From: Lachnospiraceae bacterium
GTDB taxonomy: Bacteria; Bacillota; Clostridia; Lachnospirales; Lachnospiraceae
Reading direction: 5' to 3'
NCBI GenBank assembly: GCA_016281605.1
Contig: JAEEJA010000027.1
Span: forward strand, 62,001 to 126,000
Length of the DNA: 64,000 bases
The notes under the pieces are model-generated. The model had not been told where the DNA came from and searched no databases. It saw only the letters and a list, made by a program, of their open reading frames with translations. Below, piece after piece: positions 35,080 to 43,656 of this stretch; the stretch's first letter is position 1; every line of letters begins with the position of its first letter. A program made the translations under genes and the position numbers.

Positions 35080-37734
35080 TTAAGCTAACATTTCTTTAGC
35101 TTTTTCTACTGCAGCTTCAAGTGCCTTTTCTATTCCTGAAGGATCTTTACCACCGGCCTGAGCCATGTTAGGACGTCCTCCGCCGCCTCCGCCAACTAAA
35201 GACGCAATCTGCTTTATAAGATTTCCTGCATGAGCTTTTTTCTTAAGTGCTGCATCCGTAGCCATGGAAACAATACTTACTTTACCATCTTTTGCAGACA
35301 TAAGTACTACAAATGAATCACCAAGCTTTTCTTTTGTGCTGTCACCTAAATTTCTAAGCTCATTCATATCCATATCAGGAACACTCATAGCTAAAAACTT
35401 AATTCCATTTATATCAATTGCTTTTTCATTAATATCACCTGCAGAGTTGTTGGCTAACTTTGCCTTAAGCTTTTCATTTTCAGATGAAAGTGCTTTAATT
35501 TCAGCATTCATAGCCTCGATTCTACTAACAAGTGAATCTGTCTGTGTCTTAGCTGCTTTAGCTGCATCTGCTAAAAGTGACATATGTTCATTATAATAAT
35601 TAATAAGTCCAACACCTGTAAGCGCTTCTATACGTCTTACACCGGCTGATATACCTTTTTCAGAGATAATTTTAAAATAAGATATAGTTGATGTATCGGA
35701 CACGTGAGTACCACCGCAAAGCTCAGTAGAGTAATCTCCGATTTTTACAACTCTTACACTTTCTCCATACTTTTCGCCAAAAAGAGCCATAGCTCCGGTT
35801 TTTCTAGCTTCATCAAGTGTCATAACGGATGTATTAACAGGTAGTGCTTCTGCAATCTTACTGTTTACTATTCTTTCAACCTTTTCAATTTCCTCTAAGG
35901 TCATATTCTGAAAATGAGAAAAATCAAATCTTAATCTGTTAGCATCAACGTAAGAGCCGGCCTGAGCTACATGAGAACCAAGTGTGTCTCTTAATGCCTG
36001 CTGAAGAATATGTGTAGCACTGTGATTACATGCAGTTGCACGTCTGTTAGCCTCATCTACACTCATATGAACTTTATCCTGATTTCTAAATACACCGCTA
36101 ATTACCTTTCCGATATGCCCTATCTTTGAACCGGGAAGTGTAATTACATTTTGAACTTCAAACTTTGTATCCTGAGTAGTTATATATCCAATATCAAACT
36201 GCTGTCCACCCATGGTAGCATAAAATGGTGTAACATCGGTAATAATAGTTCCTTCTTCACCTTCAGACAGTGCTTCAACTATTTCTGTATCTGTAGTAAG
36301 TGAAACAATTGTTCCATCACACTCAAGTTTATCATAACCATCAAATTCACTTGTTATATCTGTACTGATCTGCTGATATACTGTTTCATCAGCACCCATG
36401 TAGTTAGAAACCTTACGCTTAGAACGAGCACGTTCTTTTTGCTCATTCATGGCAGCTTTAAATCCTTCTTCATCTATTGTGATATTATCCTCTGCTAAGA
36501 TTTCCATAGTAAGGTCACTTGGGAATCCGTATGTATCATATAACTTAAATACATCTTCTCCGGAAAGCTCACTCTTTCCTTCTTTCATTAAGTTATCCTT
36601 TAAATCATTTAATAATCTTAAGCCTGTATCTATAGTCTTGGCAAACTTTTCTTCCTCTTGAGTCAGTACCTTAAGTATAAATTCTTCTCTTTCGCCTAAT
36701 TCAGGATAACCGTCTTTCTGCTCATCTATAACGGTTTTAGCAACTTTATATAAGAATTTACCTTCTATACCAAGCTTACGACCATGAGAAGCGGCTCTTC
36801 TTATAAGTCTTCTTAATACATATCCTCTTCCTTCATTAGATGGCATGATTCCGTCGGAAATCATAAAAGTAGCGGATCGCATATGGTCTGTTATTACGCG
36901 GATAGATACATCATCTGCTTCATTTTCAGCATATTTTTTACCTGATATATCGCATATACAATCACGTATAGCCTTCATGGTATCAATATCAAATACAGAA
37001 TCAACATCCTGAACAACTACAGCAAGACGCTCTAATCCCATACCAGTGTCGATATTCTTATTCTCAAGCTCTGTATAATTTCCTTTTCCATCACCTTCAA
37101 ACTGTGTAAATACATTGTTCCATACTTCCATAAAGCGGTCACATTCACAACCAACCTTACAATCAGGCTTTCCGCAACCGTACTTTACACCTCTGTCATA
37201 ATAAATCTCTGAACAAGGACCACAAGGACCTGCACCATGCTCCCAGAAGTTATCGCAATCACCATTTTCATCACGATAAAAACGAGTTATACGATCTGCA
37301 TCAATACCTATTTCCTTATTCCATATATCGAAGGCTTCATCATCCTCTCCGTATACTGATGGATAAAGCCTTTCAGGATCCATACCAAGGGTTTGTGTTA
37401 AAAATTCCCATGACCAGTTAATTGCTTCTCTTTTAAAGTAATCACCAAATGAGAAATTTCCAAGCATCTCAAAGAAGGTAAGGTGTCTTGCAGTCTTACC
37501 TACGTTATCTATATCGCCGGTACGAACACACTTCTGACAAGTGGTTACTCTCTTACGAGGCGGTATCTCCTGACCTGTAAAATATGGCTTTAATGGTGCC
37601 ATTCCGGCATTAATAAGAAGAAGGCTGTTATCATTATGAGGAACAAGTGAAAAACTATCCATCTTCAAATGATCCTTGCTCTCAAAAAACTCAAGATACA
37701 TTCTTCTTAATTGGTTTACACTTCTGTTTTCCAT
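35080..37734 (-). CDS. alaS: Alanyl-tRNA synthetase
   Basis: An 884-residue class II synthetase. The catalytic domain opens with motif 2-type sequence TCQKCVRTGDIDNVG and HLTFFEMLGNFSFGDYFK. The anticodon-independent recognition domain lies at about 250-440. The editing domain carries the zinc ligands HSATH and CGGTH (about 565-680). The C-Ala domain has a coiled coil and ends in a Gly-rich segment GGGGGGRPNMAQAGG. No T-box leader is present: only 84 bases separate it from clpB, and they hold a terminator and a promoter. Confidence 0.98.
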   Translation of the reverse strand: MENRSVNQLRRMYLEFFESKDHLKMDSFSLVPHNDNSLLLINAGMAPLKPYFTGQEIPPRKRVTTCQKCVRTGDIDNVGKTARHLTFFEMLGNFSFGDYFKREAINWSWEFLTQTLGMDPERLYPSVYGEDDEAFDIWNKEIGIDADRITRFYRDENGDCDNFWEHGAGPCGPCSEIYYDRGVKYGCGKPDCKVGCECDRFMEVWNNVFTQFEGDGKGNYTELENKNIDTGMGLERLAVVVQDVDSVFDIDTMKAIRDCICDISGKKYAENEADDVSIRVITDHMRSATFMISDGIMPSNEGRGYVLRRLIRRAASHGRKLGIEGKFLYKVAKTVIDEQKDGYPELGEREEFILKVLTQEEEKFAKTIDTGLRLLNDLKDNLMKEGKSELSGEDVFKLYDTYGFPSDLTMEILAEDNITIDEEGFKAAMNEQKERARSKRKVSNYMGADETVYQQISTDITSEFDGYDKLECDGTIVSLTTDTEIVEALSEGEEGTIITDVTPFYATMGGQQFDIGYITTQDTKFEVQNVITLPGSKIGHIGKVISGVFRNQDKVHMSVDEANRRATACNHSATHILQQALRDTLGSHVAQAGSYVDANRLRFDFSHFQNMTLEEIEKVERIVNSKIAEALPVNTSVMTLDEARKTGAMALFGEKYGESVRVVKIGDYSTELCGGTHVSDTSTISYFKIISEKGISAGVRRIEALTGVGLINYYNEHMSLLADAAKAAKTQTDSLVSRIEAMNAEIKALSSENEKLKAKLANNSAGDINEKAIDINGIKFLAMSVPDMDMNELRNLGDSTKEKLGDSFVVLMSAKDGKVSIVSMATDAALKKKAHAGNLIKQIASLVGGGGGGRPNMAQAGGKDPSGIEKALEAAVEKAKEMLA

Positions 37735-37755
37735 GATTTAAATCCTTTCAAAGCT

Positions 37756-37791
37756 GATAAAAATAAGCGTCACCCTGTAAAGGCAACGCTT
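37756..37791 (-). terminator. Terminator after clpB, overlapping the alaS leader
   Basis: On the minus strand AAGCGT pairs with ACGCTT, extended by wobble and GC pairs, with a loop of about seven bases and then ATTTTTA. It follows the clpB stop and lies at the predicted start of the alaS transcript. Confidence 0.65.
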
Positions 37792-37793
37792 AA

Positions 37794-37822
37794 ATTATAA
37801 GTCAGATAGAACATATTTTCAA
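37794..37822 (-). promoter_or_regulatory. alaS-lexA promoter
   Basis: Minus strand TTGAAA (37817-37822), a 17-base spacer and perfect TATAAT (37794-37799). The -35 overlaps the clpB stop codon. The predicted start is about 37787, at the base of the downstream hairpin. Confidence 0.7.
37809..37820. promoter_or_regulatory. Candidate LexA box in the alaS-lexA promoter
   Basis: The sequence GAAC-ATAT-TTTC matches the Gram-positive SOS box GAAC-N4-GTTC at seven of its eight specified bases. It overlaps the -35 element, where LexA would block transcription. A single mismatch and the lack of other sites to compare keep this tentative. Confidence 0.35.
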
Positions 37823-40389
37823 GCATAAAATCTGCCATTTTCATCTACATCTATAGTTATTTCACAATCAAGACTGTATTTGCCTTCAAGTATATTCTTT
37901 GCTATAAGAGTCTCAATATTCTTTTGTATATACCTCTTCAAAGGACGAGCTCCAAACTGAGGATCATAGGCTGAATCTGTAATATGTTCATATGCCTTAT
38001 TGGTTAACTTAACGCTGAGCCTTTTATCCATTAACTGAGCATTTAGTGAATTAATAAGAAGGTTAATTATAGAGCGGATATTATCTTTTGTAAGCGGTTT
38101 AAAACATATTATCTCATCTAATCTGTTAAGAAACTCAGGTCTGAAATGATTTTTTAATTCATTCTTACATCTTTCTTCAACATTTTCCGATATATTTCCA
38201 TTCTCATCTATTCCGTTTAAAAGATAATCAGCTCCTATGTTTGAAGTCATTATTATAATTGTATTCTTAAAATCAACGGTTTTTCCAAGAGAATCGGTTA
38301 TTCGACCATCATCTAACACCTGTAAAAGTATGTTAAATACATCCGGATGCGCCTTCTCAATCTCATCAAAGAGTATAACGCTATAGGGATGCCTTCTCAC
38401 GGCTTCGGTTAACTGACCGCCTTCCTCGTATCCAACATATCCCGGAGGAGCTCCTATCAGTCTTGCCACTGAGAATTTCTCCATATATTCGCTCATATCT
38501 ATACGAATCATATTCTTTTCATCATCAAAGAGATTTTCTGCCAAAGATTTAGCAAGCTCGGTTTTTCCAACTCCTGTAGGTCCCATAAAGAGAAATGAGC
38601 CTATAGGTCTGTTGGGGTCATTAATACCTGCTTTTGATCTTAAAATTGCATCTGAAACTAAGTCAACAGCTTCTTCCTGACCTATTACTCTCTTATGAAG
38701 AGCATCCTGTAGATGCAGAGCCTTTTCTTTTTCGCCTTCCGTTAGCTTAGCTACCGGTATATGAGTCCATCTTGATATGATTTCAGCTATTTCATCCTCA
38801 GTAACCTTTTCACTTATAAGACTTTTCTCTTTCACATTCTGCTCAGCTTCTTCAAGTTTTTTATTTATAGCCGGTAGGTCTCCATACTGAAGTTTAGCAA
38901 GCTTTTCAAGATCATAAGAAGACTTTGCGTTTTCAATCTGTAGTAATATACTATCCTTTTCTTCTTTTAATTTATTGATATTATCTACTTCATTCTTCTC
39001 ATTTTCCCACTTCAATTTAGATTCTTTAAAGCTCTCCTTCTTATCAGCAAGCTCCTTCTGTAGATTTATAAGCCTTTCCTTCGATAAATCATCGCTTTCT
39101 TTCTTAAGTGCTGCTTCCTCGATTTCAAGCTGCAAGATATCTCTCTGCAATTCATCCAGCTCCTGAGGCATGGTATCAAGCTCTGTCTTAATCATGGCAC
39201 AAGCTTCATCTACAAGGTCTATGGCTTTATCAGGCAAGAATCTGTCACTTATATATCTGTCAGATAAAGTTGCAGCACATACTAAAGCTGAATCAGTAAT
39301 CTTTACACCATGAAAAACTTCGTATCTATCCTTTATCCCTCTTAATATAGAAATAGTATCTTCTACACCTGGTTCTGAAACCATAACAGGCTGAAACCTT
39401 CTTTCAAGTGCTGCATCCTTTTCAATATACTTTCTGTATTCATCGAGAGTTGTAGCACCTATACAATGTAATTCACCTCTTGCCAGCATAGGCTTTAAGA
39501 GATTTCCGGCATCCATTGCTCCTTCAGTTTTACCGGCGCCCACTATGGTATGAAGCTCATCTACAAAGAGGATTATCTCACCATCGGAATTCTTAATTTC
39601 GTTTAATACAGCTTTTAATCGTTCTTCGAACTCTCCTCTGTACTTAGCGCCGGCTATTAATGAACCCATATCCAAAGAAAAGATTCTTTTATCTTTCAGT
39701 GCATCCGGAACATCATTTCTTATTATTCTTTGAGCAAGTCCTTCAACAACTGCTGTTTTACCTACACCCGGTTCACCTATAAGCACCGGATTATTTTTAG
39801 TCTTACGGCTTAATATTCGTATAATATTTCTAATCTCTGCATCTCTACCAATAACAGGATCGAGTTTACCTTCTTTAGCTCTTTTAACCAGGTCAAAACC
39901 ATATTTTTCAAGCGTATCGTAGGTGCTCTCAGGGTTATCGGATGTAACCCTTTGATTTCCTCTTACAGAAGATAGCGCTTCCAAAAATCGTTCTCTGTTA
40001 ATCATAGCCATACTCATTATAGCTTTTATATCTTTATCGGCATATGTAAGCATACTTAAAAATAAATGTTCTACCGATACATACTCATCTCCCATCTTTT
40101 TAGCTTCATCTTCAGCATAGATAAGAGTTTCATTAAGATTATTATCAATCCTTATCTCTCCGCCGGAGACCTTTGGAAGCTTATTTAAAGCAGCCTCAAC
40201 CTGAGTATTAAATATATCGGTATCAATACCCATTTTTTCAATAAGTGTACTAATCAGACTGTCAGATACATGTAACATGGTATGCAGTAAATGTAACTGC
40301 GTAATTGTCTTCTGACCAAAATCCATAGCTGTTTTTTCTAAGCCCTGCACTACTTCCTGCGATTTTAAAGTAAATTTTGAAATATTCAT
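37819..40389 (-). CDS. clpB: ATP-dependent chaperone ClpB
   Basis: An 856-residue Hsp100 disaggregase that works with DnaK to rescue aggregated proteins. It has an N-terminal double Clp domain (1-145), AAA-1 with Walker [10 protein letters not shown], the long M-domain coiled coil (about 400-520) and AAA-2 with Walker [10 protein letters not shown], followed by the C-terminal ClpB-small domain. The ATG at 40389 is chosen because AAAGGAG precedes it and the protein then opens with the family's [15 protein letters not shown]. Longer in-frame starts would run through the promoter and CIRCE element. Confidence 0.97.
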   Translation of the reverse strand: MNISKFTLKSQEVVQGLEKTAMDFGQKTITQLHLLHTMLHVSDSLISTLIEKMGIDTDIFNTQVEAALNKLPKVSGGEIRIDNNLNETLIYAEDEAKKMGDEYVSVEHLFLSMLTYADKDIKAIMSMAMINRERFLEALSSVRGNQRVTSDNPESTYDTLEKYGFDLVKRAKEGKLDPVIGRDAEIRNIIRILSRKTKNNPVLIGEPGVGKTAVVEGLAQRIIRNDVPDALKDKRIFSLDMGSLIAGAKYRGEFEERLKAVLNEIKNSDGEIILFVDELHTIVGAGKTEGAMDAGNLLKPMLARGELHCIGATTLDEYRKYIEKDAALERRFQPVMVSEPGVEDTISILRGIKDRYEVFHGVKITDSALVCAATLSDRYISDRFLPDKAIDLVDEACAMIKTELDTMPQELDELQRDILQLEIEEAALKKESDDLSKERLINLQKELADKKESFKESKLKWENEKNEVDNINKLKEEKDSILLQIENAKSSYDLEKLAKLQYGDLPAINKKLEEAEQNVKEKSLISEKVTEDEIAEIISRWTHIPVAKLTEGEKEKALHLQDALHKRVIGQEEAVDLVSDAILRSKAGINDPNRPIGSFLFMGPTGVGKTELAKSLAENLFDDEKNMIRIDMSEYMEKFSVARLIGAPPGYVGYEEGGQLTEAVRRHPYSVILFDEIEKAHPDVFNILLQVLDDGRITDSLGKTVDFKNTIIIMTSNIGADYLLNGIDENGNISENVEERCKNELKNHFRPEFLNRLDEIICFKPLTKDNIRSIINLLINSLNAQLMDKRLSVKLTNKAYEHITDSAYDPQFGARPLKRYIQKNIETLIAKNILEGKYSLDCEITIDVDENGRFYA

Positions 40390-40453
40390 AAGCTGCTCCT
40401 TTCCTAAAGCTTTTGTAAAATGCTTTATAATGAGTTTTTTATTATCAATTTGA

Positions 40454-40482
40454 AATATATCACTTTTTGTTAGCACTGTCAA
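40454..40482 (-). promoter_or_regulatory. clpB promoter
   Basis: Minus strand TTGACA (40477-40482), a 17-base spacer and TATATT (40454-40459). The -35 lies within the CIRCE element, so bound HrcA should exclude RNA polymerase. The predicted start is near 40447, giving a leader of about 58 bases. Confidence 0.8.
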
Positions 40483-40496
40483 GTGGTGAGTGCTAA
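40470..40496. promoter_or_regulatory. CIRCE element (HrcA operator)
   Basis: TTAGCACTG-N9-GAGTGCTAA matches the CIRCE consensus TTAGCACTC-N9-GAGTGCTAA with one change in the left arm. It covers the clpB -35. This places clpB under HrcA heat-shock control; in B. subtilis HrcA controls groE and dnaK, while Clp genes are under CtsR. Confidence 0.88.
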
Positions 40497-40530
40497 TTTT
40501 TTTTCTTTTATGATCATTATCATAATCAAT

Positions 40531-40560
40531 AAAAAAGACAAGACCTTTTACAGCCTTGTC
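40531..40560 (-). terminator. Terminator after fprA
   Basis: On the minus strand GACAAG pairs with CTTGTC, extended inward by two pairs, and TTTTTT follows. It separates the fhs-fprA transcript from clpB. Confidence 0.75.
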
Positions 40561-40591
40561 CCTTTTAAATACATATCTCATAATAATCTAA

Positions 40592-41749
40592 TCAAGCTTC
40601 TTTTACAACCTTTGCAAGATTTATAAGCTCTTCTTCATTTTGCTTACTCATGGTTGTTTTTATAGTTACGGTATCTCCTATTATCTCCACTTCCTTAAGC
40701 GGCTCAAGCATAGCTTTCATAGTCTTAGCAGCTGATGGAGCCCATGTTCCGTTTTCTACGATAGCAACCTTTCTCTTACAATAGTTTTTGGACTTTAGAT
40801 GAGCAAGAAAGCTCTCCATAGGAGGGAATACACCTGCATCATATGAGCTTGCCATAAGTACCATTCTGTCATATCTAAATGCATCTTCTATTACTTCAGC
40901 TATATCAGAACGGGAGATTTCGGTTAAAACTACATTTTCCTCACCAAGCTCCTCTAGCTTCTTAGCGAAAAACTCTGCAGCCTTTCCTGTATTACCATGA
41001 ATGGATGCATAAGCAACCAAAACACCCTTATCTTCAGGCTTATATGAACTCCATGTATCATAAAGTCCTACATAGTATCCCAGATTTTCATCAAGAACAG
41101 GTCCGTGAAGTGAAACTATAGTTTGAATATCAAGATCTGAAATCTTTTTAAGAAGATTTTGAACCTGACTACCGTACTTTCCAACGATATTAAAGTAATA
41201 TCTTCTTGCTTCACAGGCCCAATCATAAGTAGTTTGATCAACACCGAACTTTCCAAATCCATCTGCAGCAAAGAAAATCTTTTCCTTTGAGTCGTATGAC
41301 ATCATAACTTCAGGCCAGTGAACCATAGGTGCTGTATAAAAAGTTAAAGTATGTTCTCCAAAGTTAAGTTCTTCTTTATCCTTTACTGTTATGTAAAGCG
41401 CTGAAAGATCATCTTCAAAAAACTGAGGTAAAAGCTTAAAAGTCATAGGATTTCCAATAAGCTTCATCTCAGGATATAATTTATGAAGTTCTAAAATTCC
41501 TGCTGAGTGATCCGGCTCTAAGTGATGTATAATAAGATAATCAGGCTTTTTATCACCAAGTGTTTCCTTTACCCTAGTTAACCACTCATCTGTTACCTTT
41601 CCATCAACAGTATCGAAAATAACAGTTTTTTCATCAAATAAAATATAAGAATTATAAAGCATTCCTTCCGGAACAGGATATTGGCTTTCGAAAAGATCTA
41701 ACTCCTCCTGCGCTATACCGACATACTTATAAGCATCTGATTTTAACAT
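40592..41749 (-). CDS. fprA: FprA-family flavodiiron protein
   Basis: A 385-residue A-type flavoprotein that reduces oxygen to water or nitric oxide to nitrous oxide in anaerobes. The beta-lactamase-like diiron domain has the ligands H-x-E-x-D-H (HLEPDHSAG), His in PMVHWPEV, Asp in FAADGFGKFG and His in SLHGP. The C-terminal flavodoxin domain (about 250-385) begins VAYASIHGNTGKAAEFF for FMN. AAGGAGG supports the start. It is 29 bases downstream of fhs and probably cotranscribed with it. Confidence 0.93.
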   Translation of the reverse strand: MLKSDAYKYVGIAQEELDLFESQYPVPEGMLYNSYILFDEKTVIFDTVDGKVTDEWLTRVKETLGDKKPDYLIIHHLEPDHSAGILELHKLYPEMKLIGNPMTFKLLPQFFEDDLSALYITVKDKEELNFGEHTLTFYTAPMVHWPEVMMSYDSKEKIFFAADGFGKFGVDQTTYDWACEARRYYFNIVGKYGSQVQNLLKKISDLDIQTIVSLHGPVLDENLGYYVGLYDTWSSYKPEDKGVLVAYASIHGNTGKAAEFFAKKLEELGEENVVLTEISRSDIAEVIEDAFRYDRMVLMASSYDAGVFPPMESFLAHLKSKNYCKRKVAIVENGTWAPSAAKTMKAMLEPLKEVEIIGDTVTIKTTMSKQNEEELINLAKVVKEA

Positions 41750-41778
41750 TTTTTATGTCCTCCTTAAAATAATAATAT

Positions 41779-43449
41779 TTAGAAAAGACCTGTTATAAGA
41801 CCTTCTTCATTTACATCAATACCCTCTGCCGCCGGATGAACCGGTAATCCAGGCATTGTCATTATGTTACCTGTCAGAACAACTATAAAACCGGCACCTG
41901 CAGAGATATAGACATCTCTTATATTCATCTCAAAGTTTTCAGGTCTTCCTAAAAGGAGTGGATCATCCGAGAGTGAATATTGTGTCTTCGCCATACATAC
42001 CGGAAGTGATGAAAATCCGATATCTTCGAGATGCTTAATCTCATTTGATGCTTCCTTAGTATATGAAACACTCGAAGCACCATATATCTTTACAGCTATT
42101 GTTTCTATTTTTTCTTTTATAGATATATTATCATCATATATAGGTTTGAAGTTGCTTTCTTTGTTTTCTAATGTATCTAAAACCTTAGAAGCTAGTTCCA
42201 TACCGCCTTCTCCGCCCTTTTCCCATACTTCGGATAAGGCAAATTCGCAACCTCTTTCTTCACAGAATTTCTTAACAAAATTAAGCTCTGCATCTGTGTC
42301 TGTTACAAACCTGTTAATGGTTACTACGCAAGGAACGTTATACATAGCGATGTTTTCAATGTGCTTTTCAAGATTTACTATACCCTTCTTTAAAGCTTCC
42401 ATGTTTTCTTCGGAGAGATTTTTCTTATCTACTCCACCGTTATACTTCAATGCTCTTATAGTAGCAACTAAAACAACAGCATCAGGCTTTAAACCTGCTG
42501 TTCTACACTTTATATCAAAAAACTTTTCAGCACCTAAATCAGCACCAAAGCCTGCTTCAGTAATACAGTAATCTGCAAGCTTTAATCCAAGAGATGTAGC
42601 TCTAACGGAATTACAGCCATGAGCTATATTAGCAAAAGGACCTCCATGTATAAGTACGGGGGAATTCTCAAGAGTCTGAACCATATTAGGTTTAATAGCA
42701 TCCTTAAGCACAGCAGCAACTGCACCGACACAATTAAGATCATTAACGGTTACAGGATTACCCTTATGATTATATGCAACTATAGTACGTGCTATCCTTT
42801 TCTTAAGATCTGCCAAATCTTCTGATAAACACAAAATAGCCATAATCTCGGATGCAACGCTTATTACAAAATGATCCTCTCTTGTAACACCATCCGCCTT
42901 TCTTCCAAGTCCTACAACAATGTTTCTTAGGACTCTGTCATTCATGTCTACACAGCGTTTCCATACAATCCTATTTATATCTATGTCTAGTAAGTTCCCT
43001 TGTTGTATATGATTATCCAGCATTGCAGCTATTAAATTATTGGCTGTTGTAATGGCATGAAAATCACCTGTAAAGTGAAGATTTATATCCTCCATAGGAA
43101 CAACCTGTGCGTATCCTCCGCCACAAGCACCGCCCTTAAGTCCAAAGCATGGTCCTAATGATGGTTCTCTTAAAGCAATTATTGATTTTTTGCCCATTTT
43201 AAAGAATGCCTGACCGAGACCAACTGTTGTGGTTGTCTTTCCTTCTCCTGCAGGTGTTGGATTAATAGCAGTAACTAAAATAAGCTTACCGTTTTTATTA
43301 TCCTTTACACGATTTATAAGATCATCGGATAACTTTGCTTTATACTTTCCGTAAAACTCAATATCATCCTCTCTTATATCAAGCTTTGCAGCAACATCCT
43401 TTATATGTTGCATATTCGCTTCCTGTGCTATTTCAATATCACTTTTCAT
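41779..43449 (-). CDS. fhs: Formate-tetrahydrofolate ligase
   Basis: A 556-residue ATP-dependent enzyme making 10-formyltetrahydrofolate from formate, feeding purine synthesis and one-carbon metabolism. The P-loop region is [19 protein letters not shown] (about 61-80), followed by [37 protein letters not shown] split over conserved strands. Length is normal for the family. In this genome it complements glyA and the pur genes on the same strand. No folate riboswitch is visible in its short leader. Confidence 0.97.
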   Translation of the reverse strand: MKSDIEIAQEANMQHIKDVAAKLDIREDDIEFYGKYKAKLSDDLINRVKDNKNGKLILVTAINPTPAGEGKTTTTVGLGQAFFKMGKKSIIALREPSLGPCFGLKGGACGGGYAQVVPMEDINLHFTGDFHAITTANNLIAAMLDNHIQQGNLLDIDINRIVWKRCVDMNDRVLRNIVVGLGRKADGVTREDHFVISVASEIMAILCLSEDLADLKKRIARTIVAYNHKGNPVTVNDLNCVGAVAAVLKDAIKPNMVQTLENSPVLIHGGPFANIAHGCNSVRATSLGLKLADYCITEAGFGADLGAEKFFDIKCRTAGLKPDAVVLVATIRALKYNGGVDKKNLSEENMEALKKGIVNLEKHIENIAMYNVPCVVTINRFVTDTDAELNFVKKFCEERGCEFALSEVWEKGGEGGMELASKVLDTLENKESNFKPIYDDNISIKEKIETIAVKIYGASSVSYTKEASNEIKHLEDIGFSSLPVCMAKTQYSLSDDPLLLGRPENFEMNIRDVYISAGAGFIVVLTGNIMTMPGLPVHPAAEGIDVNEEGLITGLF

Positions 43450-43505
43450 ACCCTTATATTCTCCAATCTTTATATTGTAAACACCCTCAACTATACTTTA
43501 GTTTA

Positions 43506-43628
43506 GAGGAGGGAATTTCTCGGACTGAGGTAAAATTGGATGATTTGGATTATATTATTACAAAAAAGATAGGAGTCTTAACGCACGAAAAGGTACTATC
43601 CAAAAATCGGACAGTAACCTTATCATGA
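43506..43628 (+). pseudogene. Possible remnant of a YdbC/PC4-like gene
   Basis: In the gap between the divergently placed fhs start and the cotH stop, a + strand frame reads LDDLDYIITKKIGVLTHEK then VLSKNRTVTLS and stops. This resembles the N-terminal third of the small PC4-like YdbC proteins (I-x-K-x-IGVL then K-x-WTKELNL) with the conserved Trp changed to Arg and the rest missing. GAGGAGGG upstream could be a leftover ribosome binding site. There is no clear start codon, although a TTG at 43536 follows GAGG. The similarity is by eye only. Confidence 0.3.
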
Positions 43629-43656
43629 ATTTTTTAAAATCAATAATCAAATTATA

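Noticed and set aside
37735..37818. T-box riboswitch before alaS
   Set aside because: The gap is only 84 bases and is filled by a terminator and promoter; a T-box leader needs roughly 200 bases and its conserved core sequence is absent.
40390..40581. Upstream in-frame extension of clpB to 40581
   Set aside because: It would run through the CIRCE element, promoter and the fprA terminator. A good ribosome binding site and the conserved ClpB N terminus lie at 40389.
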